From: Polynucleobacter corsicus
Lineage (GTDB): Bacteria > Pseudomonadota > Gammaproteobacteria > Burkholderiales > Burkholderiaceae
DNA: 64,000 bases
Reading direction: 5' to 3'
NCBI RefSeq assembly: GCF_018688255.1
Contig: NZ_CP061314.1
Coordinates: 1,798,001 to 1,862,000 of the forward strand
The notes under the pieces: model-generated
Seen by the model: only the letters and a program-made list of their open reading frames with translations
Databases searched by the model: none
Told to the model about the DNA's origin: nothing
Shown: positions 25,181-35,095 of the stretch, in pieces
Numbering within the stretch: position 1 is the stretch's first letter
How the letters are laid out: the number at the start of each line of letters is the position of its first letter
Made by a program: the position numbers and the translations under genes

Positions 25181-27711
25181 TGATAGTTCTCATAAATTGA
25201 AGGTGGTATAGGCTTGGAAGTAGGCATATATCCAGGAACATTAAGCTTCATGATATCAACTGGATTACTACCAGCGCTACCAAAGCCCCTAAATTCTATT
25301 TGGAATAAAACCTGAGTAGTTGTGATTTGTGAGGTGTTGAGCATCTGTGAGTAAGCGCCGCGTAAAGTCCAGCAGTCACGCATCCACTCTAAGGCCACCA
25401 GCGTATTGAGCGTTTTAGTGGTTAAAGCGTCATAACCCCAGCGGCCCAAAACAGATACTTCACGCGTAATAGGCCATTGCCCTGAAACATTGTATTGATC
25501 AGTAGTGGTTGCTGAAGGGACAAAAGCCTGGTTATTCTGAACGGATGCTTGTGTTGGTGGAGCCCAAACATTTCGATAGCCAAAATTCAAGCTTCTTCCA
25601 GGCGTAGGCCGCCAACTACCGCCCACTGTTGTTTGAACTAAGCGATTCAGTTGCGAGTTGTACTGCCCAAATACATCTGTGCTGAAGTTGCCAAGCAGAC
25701 GAACTGAAGCAGAGCCCAATGTATCCGAATAGGTTGTAGGATTTGCAATAGTGCCATTGAGGCCCACTTTCTGCCCCGTAAAGGCTTGACGTTGTGCGAG
25801 GGTTACGTTGGCTCGTTCTGCGCCTGTATTGGCCTCGATCATACGACTGGTAATGCCGCCCGTTAACTTATTGTTATCTGCAATACGGTCGTTACCAATA
25901 AAGGTATTTTCACTAAAAATTTGGGTTACGCCAAAACCGCCATCTGCCGTATCAAATAAAGGGGTTTGAGCCTGACTTTGAAACGGGGTGTAAACATAAA
26001 AAGCTCTCGGCTCCATTGTGAGCAACATATCGCGCCCAAAAAAACCTTTTAATTCAGCGGCATCTCTTTCAAACGCCAAACCTGAATCCAAACTCAATGT
26101 AGGAATAGTGAATCCTTGAGCGGCCGGGGCACCCACAGGGTTGTATGGTGTTACGTTATAGGTGTTTGATTGAAAACTCACTTTCGGAGTGATGTAGTAC
26201 CCAGGCGTAATCTGGGGAAGCGCCATGGCACCCTTAATCACCGTTCGATCGGCCTGGCTGTAAGCGCCCGGAGCGGTTGCCGCCAAGTTACCGCCAATGT
26301 TGTAGGCAAAGCGAGTGAAATCTGTAGAAAAAGTTGTTGCAGGACCCGTAGGTAGAGTGATGTACTTTCCACTGGTATCAGCAACTGCCGGTGTTAAACG
26401 ATTGTTATAGGCAGCGGTGACATTCGGCAAAATATTGTATGGGGACTGCACAGTCACAGTAGGGTCAGGCTGCAAAGTCTGGAAAGTCATCGCCCTGGCT
26501 CCCACAGTCCAGTTACTTAAGCTACCAGTCAAGTTCTTAGTGGTGCCAACCTCTTGTCGAAATTGGCTAGTAACTGCACCGGCCATACTTTGAGAAAAGT
26601 CAGTTGGATATAAGTTATCCGAAACCCGCGCCACATTGGCATAACCAGTCCAAGCACCAGCAATGGGGATCCCACCCATGCCCAACAAGTCGCCACTGAA
26701 GTTTTGCCTCTGCTGCCAGTCATAACGCCAGCGATCAGTCCCCGTCTTACGATCATAAGGGAGATAGTCCCCTCCCAAACTGCCTGCAGATTGCTTATCA
26801 ATAAATTGGTACTTAGTCCCTAGCTGCACTCCACGTTGACCCATCACGCGAGGCAGTAAAAGCAAGTCACGATTAGGTGCGATATTGACGTAGTAAGGCT
26901 GCGTTACATCAATGCCATTATTGGAGTTGTAGCCAGCTACTGGCGCCAGAATTCCGGAGCGGCGTTGATTAGAGGTTGGTGCAGTGAAGTAAGGTGTGTA
27001 AGCAATAGGTACATCAAAGAATCGCATGACGCCGTGCGTTCCAACCATTTCTTTTTGCTCGTTATCAATCTCCAGCGTACTGGCCGTGAAATACCAATCT
27101 AAATTTTCTGGAGTACAAGTTGTATAGGTGGCTTTATCAAATACAAATACATCAGCAGTTTCGATCGTCAATTTTTTTGCATTACCGCTCGCACGGTTAT
27201 CACGCAACTCGTAGTAAGGAGTCTCAATTTCCCCTTCACGAGCATCCACCCTAAAACGTGCTTTAGGTCCCTTGAAGGATGCGTTGCCTTTTGAGAACTC
27301 GGTATTGCCAGACAAATTAGCTACATCAGAATCAGGATCATATTTAATTTCATCTGCTTTAATCACTGCGCCATTACGACGAATTTGTGCGCGCCCTTTT
27401 AAGCGCATTTCGCGATCAACGATTCCGTCAATCGAATCACTTGAGGTAAAGGTTAAAGCTTGCCCATCATTAATTGGTTTACCAACTCGTAATTGATCAT
27501 CCAACTTCAAGACAGTGACGTCACCACGATCGGGAATTAAAACGGAGCTAGCAGAGCTACCTAAAGACTGTGCAGAAGGGGGTAAAGGTGCAGGTGCCTG
27601 GGCCTGACTCGCGAGGGCAAATTGCGACAATATAACCCCCATCATTAAACGCAGGGTAATAGCTACAAAAAGAGGGGCGCAAAGGCCGGCACGACGGCGA
27701 TAATGACTCAT
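25177..27711 (-). CDS. lptD: LPS assembly outer-membrane protein LptD
   Basis: Beta-barrel LPS translocon component of 844 residues. A signal peptide ends near SQAQA (about residue 39), then an OstA-like periplasmic domain (residues 90-200) and a long barrel with many aromatic-ended strands. The mature protein has only two cysteines, Cys199 (TTCTPENLDW) and Cys780 (RDCWTLRG), against four in E. coli, so only one inter-domain disulfide is possible. First gene of the reverse operon; its 5' end faces amgK. Confidence 0.96.
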   Translation of the reverse strand: MSHYRRRAGLCAPLFVAITLRLMMGVILSQFALASQAQAPAPLPPSAQSLGSSASSVLIPDRGDVTVLKLDDQLRVGKPINDGQALTFTSSDSIDGIVDREMRLKGRAQIRRNGAVIKADEIKYDPDSDVANLSGNTEFSKGNASFKGPKARFRVDAREGEIETPYYELRDNRASGNAKKLTIETADVFVFDKATYTTCTPENLDWYFTASTLEIDNEQKEMVGTHGVMRFFDVPIAYTPYFTAPTSNQRRSGILAPVAGYNSNNGIDVTQPYYVNIAPNRDLLLLPRVMGQRGVQLGTKYQFIDKQSAGSLGGDYLPYDRKTGTDRWRYDWQQRQNFSGDLLGMGGIPIAGAWTGYANVARVSDNLYPTDFSQSMAGAVTSQFRQEVGTTKNLTGSLSNWTVGARAMTFQTLQPDPTVTVQSPYNILPNVTAAYNNRLTPAVADTSGKYITLPTGPATTFSTDFTRFAYNIGGNLAATAPGAYSQADRTVIKGAMALPQITPGYYITPKVSFQSNTYNVTPYNPVGAPAAQGFTIPTLSLDSGLAFERDAAELKGFFGRDMLLTMEPRAFYVYTPFQSQAQTPLFDTADGGFGVTQIFSENTFIGNDRIADNNKLTGGITSRMIEANTGAERANVTLAQRQAFTGQKVGLNGTIANPTTYSDTLGSASVRLLGNFSTDVFGQYNSQLNRLVQTTVGGSWRPTPGRSLNFGYRNVWAPPTQASVQNNQAFVPSATTTDQYNVSGQWPITREVSVLGRWGYDALTTKTLNTLVALEWMRDCWTLRGAYSQMLNTSQITTTQVLFQIEFRGFGSAGSNPVDIMKLNVPGYMPTSKPIPPSIYENYQ

Positions 27712-27744
27712 AGATCCAGACCCGCCTTATTATACGAATCGACC

Positions 27745-28746
27745 ATGACTGACTCTCGCTTAGACACCCTCCGTAACTGGCTAAAAGGCCTTGAACCTAG
27801 CTGGCAATTAGATCTACCCACTTTGACCCCTGCTTCGGCAGATGCCAGCTTTAGGCGGTATTTCCGGATTGCGTCCAAAAACCCAGATTTTCCAACTTTA
27901 ATCGTGATGGACGCCCCACCCCAACACGAGCCCTTGGACGCCTTTATTGAGGTCGATTTATTGCTCGAAAGTGCCGGCTTAAATGTCCCGAAAATCTTAG
28001 AAAAAAATGTCACTGAGGGCTTTCTTTTACTCAACGATCTGGGAACCAAAACTTACCTTGCAGAACTCAATTCAGAGAGTGCCGACCCTCTCTATAAAGA
28101 TGCAACACACGCCTTAGTGCAAATGCAATTAGCAAGTAAACCAGATGTGTTGCCAAACTACGATGAGGCATTACTGAAGCGTGAGCTAGATTTATTTCCT
28201 GAGTGGTATTTAGGGAAACATCTGCATATTGAATTAAGCAAACTTCAGAATTTGCAGATCAAGCAAGCATTCGAACTGATCATTCAAAATAATCTGGCGC
28301 AGGCAAAAGTCTATGTACATCGCGACTACCATTCACGTAATCTGATGGTGACTGGAAAAAATAATCCTGGCGTGATTGACTTTCAAGATGCAGTCTATGG
28401 TCCCATCACTTACGACGCATCTTCCCTCTGGCGTGACGCTTACATTGCATGGCCTGAAGAACGTGTGATTGATTGGGTCATTAAATTTTGGGAAGAAGGT
28501 CGTCAAGTAGGCTTACCCATGCCAAACGATTTTGGTCAGCTCTATCGTGACTTTGAGTGGATGGGCTTGCAACGGCACCTGAAGGTCTTGGGTATTTTTG
28601 CGAGACTGTTTCATCGTGATGGCAAAGATGGCTATCTCAAAGATATTCCTCTGGTGCTCGAATATGCGATTGCCACTGCCAATCGCTATATCGAATTAAA
28701 GCCTTTGGCACGCATCCTAGAATCGACGCGCCCCGCTCAAGATTAA
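27745..28746 (+). CDS. amgK: N-acetylmuramate/N-acetylglucosamine kinase
   Basis: Anomeric sugar kinase of 333 residues with an aminoglycoside-phosphotransferase fold. ADASFRRYFRI near residue 34, the catalytic HRDYHSRNLMV and GVIDFQDAVYGPITYD (metal-binding aspartate) are intact. AmgK phosphorylates MurNAc at C1, feeding MurU in the salvage route to UDP-MurNAc that bypasses fosfomycin-sensitive MurA. Adjacency to murU supports this over other phosphotransferases. I use the ATG at 27745; an upstream in-frame ATG at 27703 would overlap lptD. The lptD-amgK spacer is therefore only 33 bp. Confidence 0.93.
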   Translation: MTDSRLDTLRNWLKGLEPSWQLDLPTLTPASADASFRRYFRIASKNPDFPTLIVMDAPPQHEPLDAFIEVDLLLESAGLNVPKILEKNVTEGFLLLNDLGTKTYLAELNSESADPLYKDATHALVQMQLASKPDVLPNYDEALLKRELDLFPEWYLGKHLHIELSKLQNLQIKQAFELIIQNNLAQAKVYVHRDYHSRNLMVTGKNNPGVIDFQDAVYGPITYDASSLWRDAYIAWPEERVIDWVIKFWEEGRQVGLPMPNDFGQLYRDFEWMGLQRHLKVLGIFARLFHRDGKDGYLKDIPLVLEYAIATANRYIELKPLARILESTRPAQD

Positions 28747-28758
28747 AAGTCATTCATT

Positions 28759-29475
28759 ATGAATAAACCCAATCCCATTCCATGTTTTTTACTGGCAGCA
28801 GGTCGAGGTGAGCGCATGCGCCCCCTGACGGATGAACTACCTAAACCACTCCTCACTATCAAAAATAAATCTTTACTAGCCTGGCATTTGGAGGCGCTCA
28901 GTGATGCGGGTATCCAGGATGTAGTGATTAATCATGCTTGGCTTGGTCAGAAGATTGAGGAAGCGCTGGGAAATGGCAGTCAATTTGGGCTCAACATTAG
29001 CTACTCCCCAGAAACTAGCGCCCTAGAAACTGCTGGCGGTATTCGTAGAGCCTTGCCTTTACTGAACCCGAGCGATTATTTCCTAGTCATTAATGGGGAT
29101 GTTTTTAGTCCAAATCTGCCAATTGAGAAGCTCTTGGACCTCGCTTCTGAGTTACGAAGCATGCCAAGCAGACCTCTGGCACACCTTTTGATGGTTCCCA
29201 ACCCAACTCAGCATCCTCTGGGTGACTTTTATATTAAGGGCTCCCAGATGGCCAATGAACCACTAGATGGCGCTGAAAAACTTACCTTTTCGGGCATTGG
29301 ACTCTATCACCGGGACCTTTTTCAGGACCTGGAATTAAATGTGCCTACTAAGCTAGCTCCGATTTTGAGGGATGCCATGGCTAAAAATAGAGTGTCCGGT
29401 GAAAAATATACCGGACCGTGGCACGATGTAGGTACACCCCAACGATTACAAGAACTCAATGCAGCAAATGAATAA
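28759..29475 (+). CDS. murU: N-acetylmuramate alpha-1-phosphate uridylyltransferase
   Basis: Nucleotidyltransferase of 238 residues forming UDP-MurNAc from MurNAc-1-phosphate. The signature AAGRGERMRPLTDELPKPLL is at residues 13-32; NGDVFSPN carries the metal-binding aspartate, and the protein ends with GPWHDVGTPQRL. The preceding amgK gene makes its substrate. It overlaps pepP by 17 bp in another frame. Confidence 0.93.
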   Translation: MNKPNPIPCFLLAAGRGERMRPLTDELPKPLLTIKNKSLLAWHLEALSDAGIQDVVINHAWLGQKIEEALGNGSQFGLNISYSPETSALETAGGIRRALPLLNPSDYFLVINGDVFSPNLPIEKLLDLASELRSMPSRPLAHLLMVPNPTQHPLGDFYIKGSQMANEPLDGAEKLTFSGIGLYHRDLFQDLELNVPTKLAPILRDAMAKNRVSGEKYTGPWHDVGTPQRLQELNAANE

Positions 29476-30838
29476 TTCCGGCATTTACCAACAACGTCGA
29501 GTTGAGCTCGCGAAACTGATCTGCGCCAAAACTGGTGGTGGCATTGCCATCATCACTACAGCGCCTGAAACAGCGCGTAATCGAGATAGTGAGTTTCCCT
29601 ATCGCCACGACAGTGATTTTTTCTACCTGACCGGCTTTGAAGAGCCAGGCGCAAGCCTCGTACTCAAAATTGCTGGATCAAGGTCACAACCCCAATTGGA
29701 GTCACATCTTTTTTGCAGACCTAAGGATGCAGAGCGTGAAATTTGGGATGGTATTCGTTTAGGGCCAGATGCTGCACCAGCAGCCTTGGGGGTGGAATAT
29801 GCCCATAGCAATCATGAGTTAGATAAAAAACTAGGTGAGTTATTAGCCGACCAAGATGCTGTCTATATTCGTCTTTCAGAAAGCGCTGAAATAGATCGTC
29901 GCTTACGCCATTGGATGAAACAAGTGCGAGCGCAGGCGCGTGCTGGCGTGAACCCTCCTTCTGAATTTCATGATGTAGAGAGCTTGATTCATGAGATGCG
30001 TCTTTTCAAAGATGCCCATGAGATTGACATCATGCGTCGTGCAGCTGCGATTTCTGCACGCGCACACATTCGTGCCATGCAATCTTGTAAACCTGGTGTG
30101 CGTGAATATCATCTTGAAGCAGAGCTACTTCACGAGTTCCGCTACAGCGGCGCACAAAGCGTTGCGTACAACAGTATTGTTGCGGGCGGTGCTAACTCCT
30201 GCATCCTGCATTACCGCGCTGGTGATACTGAACTACGTAGCGGAGATCTATGCCTCATTGATGCGGGTTGCGAACTTGATAGCTATGCTTCAGATATCAC
30301 TCGCACCTTCCCAGTGAATGGCAAGTTCACAGGTCCACAACGCGCACTGTATGACATTACGCTTGCATCGCAAGAAGCCGCTATCGCAATGACTAAACCC
30401 GGCAATACATTCATACAACCCCATGAGGCAGCGCTGAAAGTGCTCACTCAAGGCTTACTCGATGAGAAGCTGCTGAAGCTGGCGGAATTAGGCTCTTTGG
30501 ACAATGCACTAGAGACCGGAGCCTATCGTCGCTTTTATATGCACCGTACCTCACATTGGTTGGGCATGGATGTGCATGACGTTGGCTCCTATCGCGAACC
30601 ACTTGACACAGCAGCAAACTCTTCAGAAAAGCCATGGCGCGTTCTTAAGCCAGGCATGGCACTCACTATCGAGCCAGGTTTATATATTCGTCCTGCTGAT
30701 GATGTAGATGAACGCTTTTGGAATATCGGCATCCGTATTGAGGATGATGCTGTAGTCAACGATTCTGGATGTGAATTGATTTCTCGTGGCGTGCCAGTTA
30801 AAGCCGATGAAATCGAAGCACTCATGAAAAATAATTAA
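29459..30838 (+). CDS. pepP: Xaa-Pro aminopeptidase P
   Basis: Dinuclear-metal aminopeptidase of 459 residues removing N-terminal residues before proline. An N-terminal creatinase-like domain precedes the pita-bread catalytic domain. The metal ligands are visible in LIDAGCELDSYASDITRTF (two Asp), HRTSHWLGMDVHDVG (His), TIEPGLYI (Glu) and GIRIEDD (Glu). It starts within the murU end; a second in-frame ATG at 29468 is an equally possible start. ubiH follows 31 bp later. Confidence 0.95.
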   Translation: MQQMNNSGIYQQRRVELAKLICAKTGGGIAIITTAPETARNRDSEFPYRHDSDFFYLTGFEEPGASLVLKIAGSRSQPQLESHLFCRPKDAEREIWDGIRLGPDAAPAALGVEYAHSNHELDKKLGELLADQDAVYIRLSESAEIDRRLRHWMKQVRAQARAGVNPPSEFHDVESLIHEMRLFKDAHEIDIMRRAAAISARAHIRAMQSCKPGVREYHLEAELLHEFRYSGAQSVAYNSIVAGGANSCILHYRAGDTELRSGDLCLIDAGCELDSYASDITRTFPVNGKFTGPQRALYDITLASQEAAIAMTKPGNTFIQPHEAALKVLTQGLLDEKLLKLAELGSLDNALETGAYRRFYMHRTSHWLGMDVHDVGSYREPLDTAANSSEKPWRVLKPGMALTIEPGLYIRPADDVDERFWNIGIRIEDDAVVNDSGCELISRGVPVKADEIEALMKNN

Positions 30839-30869
30839 GACCTTACCAATACAAAATAGATTAGCAAGC

Positions 30870-32027
30870 ATGTCAGCAGAGAACTTCGATATTGTGATTC
30901 AGGGCGGTGGGCCAGTAGGCTTAGCCTGTACAGCATGGTGCCTGCAAAAATTTCCTGAGGCCAATATCGCGCTACTGGATCGCAATCCTGCAGATGACGC
31001 TGATTTAGTCAATGCTGATAGCCGGGGAGTCGCCCTCTCTCACGGTAGCAAGCTATTGTTAGACACTATCAATGCGTGGCCTACTGAGTGCGCTGATATT
31101 CATCGAGTACATGTCTCGCAAGCGGGCCGCTTTGGTCGTGCTCTGATGACCCGCGAAGAGCTTGGTCAAAAGGCTTTAGGCCACATCATTCGTTATCGTG
31201 ATATTCACCTCACGCTGCGCAAAGCCTTAAGAGATATTCAAAAAAATAGTCCCCATTTCATTTGGAAACATATCGAAGCCAGCACCGATATTGAAAACAT
31301 TCAAGCCAAGTGTGTAGTGCATGCTGAAGGTGGTTTATTTAAAACCCAAGACTGGGTGGAATCTGGCAGAGACTATGAGCAATCTGCCTTAGTCGGCTTA
31401 GTCGAGGTTGAGAATAGTTCACCCTTCCAAGCTTGGGAGCGCTTCACCTCTGAAGGACCCCTGGCAGTTTTGCCGAGCCACTATGGCCCCAATATTCTGA
31501 ATCTGATTTGGTGCGGAACTCCAAGCTCATCACAAGCACGCCTAGCTTTAAGTGACGCTGATTTTCTGAAAGGCTTGCAAGTCGAGTTTGGCTCACGCAT
31601 TGGACAATTTCTCAAAATCCAAGATCGCCGACTTTACGAACTAGGACTCAATTACCGCAAAGAAATTACTCAAGGTAATGAAGTTTGGATTGGCAATGCC
31701 GCCCAGACCTTGCATCCCGTTGCGGGACAGGGTCTCAACCTTGGATTACGGGATGCCTATCTCTTAGCGGAAAAACTCAGCATCCTCTTCTCTAAGTCTG
31801 AGGATCAAAAAACGCCTCTGGCCATTGAAACCACCTTGCAGGAATATGCCCAAAGCCGTAAGCTCGATCGTTCTGCCACCATCGGCCTAACTGACTTCAT
31901 GGCCAGAATCTTCACCTCTAATCTACTGCCTGTTGTGATGGGCCGTGGATTGGCTTTATCGGCCCTCCAATGGCTTCCTCCCATCAAAACAGCCCTAGCC
32001 CGGCAGATGATGTTTGGTAGGCGGTAA
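30870..32027 (+). CDS. ubiH: UbiH/UbiF-family FAD-dependent monooxygenase
   Basis: Flavoprotein hydroxylase of 385 residues for aerobic ubiquinone ring hydroxylation. The Rossmann motif QGGGPVGLACTAWC is at the N-terminus and the flavin-binding GNAAQTLHPVAGQGLNLGLR motif near residue 280; both define the UbiH/F/I group. Which ring position is hydroxylated cannot be read from sequence; the symbol ubiH is by family and neighbourhood (pepP-ubiH also occurs in E. coli). Hairpin GAGGCT-N5-AGCCTC directly follows the stop codon. Confidence 0.85.
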   Translation: MSAENFDIVIQGGGPVGLACTAWCLQKFPEANIALLDRNPADDADLVNADSRGVALSHGSKLLLDTINAWPTECADIHRVHVSQAGRFGRALMTREELGQKALGHIIRYRDIHLTLRKALRDIQKNSPHFIWKHIEASTDIENIQAKCVVHAEGGLFKTQDWVESGRDYEQSALVGLVEVENSSPFQAWERFTSEGPLAVLPSHYGPNILNLIWCGTPSSSQARLALSDADFLKGLQVEFGSRIGQFLKIQDRRLYELGLNYRKEITQGNEVWIGNAAQTLHPVAGQGLNLGLRDAYLLAEKLSILFSKSEDQKTPLAIETTLQEYAQSRKLDRSATIGLTDFMARIFTSNLLPVVMGRGLALSALQWLPPIKTALARQMMFGRR

Positions 32028-32178
32028 GAGGCTGAAATAGCCTCCAAAATAGAAGCATTCCCTATTTGGCCTAAGTCATGGAGTGTGCCTATTTTTTAGG
32101 CAAATGCAGGCTGATTTGTGCTAAAGTGACACCCTTTCCTGTAGCCCTAAAAGCCCTCTGTAGCCTAGCCCAAAACAC

Positions 32179-33195
32179 ATGAAGATTGGCCCACACCTTC
32201 TCGCAAATAAATTGTTTGTTGCCCCAATGGCTGGGGTAACGGATCGTCCATTTCGTCAGCTTTGCAAAAAGCTCGGTGCTGGTTATGCCGTATCTGAAAT
32301 GATTGCCTCGAATGCCTTGCTATGGAAGAGCGAGAAAACCCAACGTCGCGCTAACCACCAAGGTGAATTTAAGCCGATTGCAGTCCAAATTGCTGGGGCT
32401 GATCCGCAGATGATGGCTGCTGCAGCAAAGCTTAACGTCGATCATGGCGCCCAAATTATTGATATCAATATGGGTTGCCCAGCCAAAAAGGTATGTAATG
32501 TTGCGGCTGGTTCCGCACTACTAAGAGATGAGCCTTTGGTGCAGCAAATTTTAGAAGCTGTAGTTCAGGCTGTAGGGGTGGGGCCTGATGCGGTTCCTGT
32601 GACCTTGAAGATTCGAACAGGCTGGGATCGTGAACATAAAAATGCGATTCATATTGCGCGCCTGGCTGAGCAATCAGGCATCTCCATGCTGACCGTTCAT
32701 GGTCGCACGCGAGCTGATCTGTATCACGGTGAAGCTGAGTATGAAACCATTACCGCAGTGAAGAATAGTGTTGCCATTCCGGTGGTTGCCAATGGCGATA
32801 TCACCACTCCAGAAAAAGCAGAATTTGTTTTGAAAGAAACCGGTGCTGATGCCATCATGATTGGTCGCGCCGCTCAGGGACGTCCTTGGATTTTTCGTGA
32901 GATTAATCACTTTCTGGAAACAGGCGGAAAATTACCAACGCCGCAGATTAATGAGATTCAAGAGATTATGAATGCCCACCTCATTGATCACTATGAGTTC
33001 TACGGTGAATATGTTGGTTTGCGCACGGCACGCAAGCACATCGGTTGGTACTGCAAGGGCTTGCGTGACTCCCATGCTTTCCGCCAAAGAATGAACACTG
33101 CCGACGATTGCAAAACCCAATTACAAATGGTGAATGATTTTTTCAATGAAATGAAATCCTATTCAGACAGTTTGTTATTTTTAGAAGCAGCCTAA
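32179..33195 (+). CDS. dusB: tRNA-dihydrouridine synthase B
   Basis: FMN-dependent enzyme of 338 residues that reduces uridines in the tRNA D-loop. APMAGVTDRPFRQLC, the catalytic-cysteine motif NMGCPAKKV, HGRTRADLYHG and the phosphate-binding GADAIMIGRAAQGRPW are present. It precedes fis as in most gammaproteobacteria and betaproteobacteria. The 151-bp spacer upstream holds an inverted repeat TGCCTA-N5-TAGGCA (32086-32102) and a TGCTAAAGT extended -10-like sequence, which may make up the dusB-fis promoter region. There is no Shine-Dalgarno before the ATG. Confidence 0.95.
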   Translation: MKIGPHLLANKLFVAPMAGVTDRPFRQLCKKLGAGYAVSEMIASNALLWKSEKTQRRANHQGEFKPIAVQIAGADPQMMAAAAKLNVDHGAQIIDINMGCPAKKVCNVAAGSALLRDEPLVQQILEAVVQAVGVGPDAVPVTLKIRTGWDREHKNAIHIARLAEQSGISMLTVHGRTRADLYHGEAEYETITAVKNSVAIPVVANGDITTPEKAEFVLKETGADAIMIGRAAQGRPWIFREINHFLETGGKLPTPQINEIQEIMNAHLIDHYEFYGEYVGLRTARKHIGWYCKGLRDSHAFRQRMNTADDCKTQLQMVNDFFNEMKSYSDSLLFLEAA

Positions 33196-33220
33196 ATTTA
33201 GTTTTTTATTTAATTTATCC

Positions 33221-33460
33221 ATGACTAATAAGCACCCCATCACCGAATGCATTGAGACCCAACTCCAAGCTTACTTGGACGATCTCAAAGGAACACCTCC
33301 ATCCGACTTATACCAAATGGTTCTCGCAGTGGTTGAAAAGCCAATGCTGGAATTGGTAATGCAGCATGCGAAGCAGAATCAGTCTTTGGCGGCACAGTAT
33401 CTTGGCATCAACCGTAATACGCTTCATAAGAAGTTGGTAGAGCACCAGCTCCTGAAATAA
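33221..33460 (+). CDS. fis: DNA-binding protein Fis
   Basis: Nucleoid protein of 79 residues, shorter than the 98 of E. coli Fis but usual for Burkholderiales. The C-terminal helix-turn-helix NQSLAAQYLGINRNTLHKKL is intact; most of the N-terminal beta-hairpin arm that contacts Hin/Gin recombinases is reduced. It bends DNA and regulates stable RNA promoters in growth phase. Downstream of dusB by 25 bp, probably one transcript. Confidence 0.95.
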   Translation: MTNKHPITECIETQLQAYLDDLKGTPPSDLYQMVLAVVEKPMLELVMQHAKQNQSLAAQYLGINRNTLHKKLVEHQLLK

Positions 33461-33508
33461 ATCAAACCCTATTCGCAAATTCTTAATTAATTAAACCTTC
33501 TGAAAAAT

Positions 33509-35089
33509 ATGATCCGCACAGCCTTACTCTCTGTTTCCGATAAAAATGGCATTGTGCCGTTTGCCAAAACCCTTCATGAGCAAGGCATCAAGCTGATCTC
33601 TACTGGTGGCACTGCAAAACTCCTGGCTGAAAATAATCTACCTGTAGTGGAAGTATCTTCTCTTACTAAGTTTCCAGAGATGCTCGATGGTCGCGTAAAG
33701 ACCTTACACCCCATGGTGCATGGTGGCTTGTTGGCTCGCAGAGACTTTCCTGAGCATATGGCTGCATTGAAAGAGCATGGCATCGATACGATCGATATGC
33801 TCGTGATTAATCTTTATCCGTTCAATGAAACAGTTGCTAAAGCAGATTGTTCATTTGAAGATGCGGTTGAGAACATTGATATTGGTGGTCCAGCGATGTT
33901 GCGCGCTGCCGCCAAGAATCACCAAGATGTGACTGTATTGATTTCTCCAGACGATTACGCGCCTATTCTCGAAGAGATGAAAGCCAATCAGAATGTAGTT
34001 TCTTATAAGACCAATCTCGGTCTAGCCAAAAAAGTATTTGCCCATACCGCCCAATACGATGGTGCGATTGCAAATTATTTATCTGCGTTAGGTGATGACC
34101 TCGATCATCAGAAACGTTCTGCCTATCCAGAAACACTGCACCTTGCCTTTGAAAAAGTACAAGAGATGCGTTATGGCGAGAACCCACACCAATCTGCCGC
34201 TTTCTATAAAGACATCTATCCAGTTGATGGTGCGCTTGCGAATTACAAACAATTGCAAGGTAAAGAGCTCTCCTACAACAACATTGCTGATGCTGACTCT
34301 GCTTGGGAATGTGTCAAGAGCTTTGCTGGTAATGCTGGTGGTGCCGCAGCCTGCGTCATCATCAAGCACGCCAACCCTTGCGGTGTGGCAGTTGCCGCCA
34401 ACGCCCTTGAGGCCTATCAAAAGGCTTTCAAAACAGATCCGAGCTCAGCCTTTGGTGGAATTATTGCCCTCAACGTGCCATGTGATGGCGCCGCAGCTGA
34501 AGCGATTTCTAAGCAATTTGTAGAGGTATTGATTGCCCCAAGTTTTAGCGATGACGCCAAGATCATCTTTGCTGCCAAACAAAATGTTCGCTTATTAGAG
34601 ATTCCTCTGGGCACTGGATTTAATGCTTTTGACTTCAAACGCGTGGGCGGTGGCTTACTAGTGCAATCCCCCGACGCGAAGAACGTGCTTGAGAACGAAA
34701 TGCGTGTGGTTAGTAAGCGTCTTCCAACTCCAAGCGAAATGCACGACATGATGTTTGCATGGCGCGTTGCGAAGTTTGTGAAGTCCAATGCGATTGTGTA
34801 TTGCGCTAACGGTATGACCCTCGGTATCGGCGCTGGCCAAATGAGCCGCGTAGACTCTGCTCGCATGGCAAGCATTAAGGCGGAAAACGCTGGCCTCAGC
34901 CTCAAAGGCTCTGCAGTGGCAAGCGACGCCTTCTTCCCATTTCGTGATGGCTTAGATGTCGTTGTGAATGGTGGTGCAAGTTGTGCCATTCAGCCTGGTG
35001 GCAGTATGCGTGATGATGAAATCATTGCGGCAGCTAATGAGCATGGAATCGCTATGATCTTCACCGGCACACGCCACTTCCGCCACTAA
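33509..35089 (+). CDS. purH: Bifunctional AICAR formyltransferase/IMP cyclohydrolase
   Basis: Catalyses the last two steps of de novo IMP synthesis, 526 residues. The N-terminal MGS-like cyclohydrolase domain (SVSDKNGIVPFAKTL, STGGTAKLL, DGRVKTLHPMVHGGLL) spans about residues 1-145. The C-terminal formyltransferase domain follows with RYGENPHQ, KHANPCGVAV and FPFRDGLD. It lies 48 bp after fis and 6 bp before ruvC. Confidence 0.97.
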   Translation: MIRTALLSVSDKNGIVPFAKTLHEQGIKLISTGGTAKLLAENNLPVVEVSSLTKFPEMLDGRVKTLHPMVHGGLLARRDFPEHMAALKEHGIDTIDMLVINLYPFNETVAKADCSFEDAVENIDIGGPAMLRAAAKNHQDVTVLISPDDYAPILEEMKANQNVVSYKTNLGLAKKVFAHTAQYDGAIANYLSALGDDLDHQKRSAYPETLHLAFEKVQEMRYGENPHQSAAFYKDIYPVDGALANYKQLQGKELSYNNIADADSAWECVKSFAGNAGGAAACVIIKHANPCGVAVAANALEAYQKAFKTDPSSAFGGIIALNVPCDGAAAEAISKQFVEVLIAPSFSDDAKIIFAAKQNVRLLEIPLGTGFNAFDFKRVGGGLLVQSPDAKNVLENEMRVVSKRLPTPSEMHDMMFAWRVAKFVKSNAIVYCANGMTLGIGAGQMSRVDSARMASIKAENAGLSLKGSAVASDAFFPFRDGLDVVVNGGASCAIQPGGSMRDDEIIAAANEHGIAMIFTGTRHFRH

Positions 35090-35095
35090 GCACTT

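Noticed and set aside
34417..34989. 190-codon open frame antisense to purH
   Set aside because: It lies wholly within the purH coding region, its translation has no recognisable motif, and low-complexity Ser/Ala runs suggest a shadow of purH codon usage.
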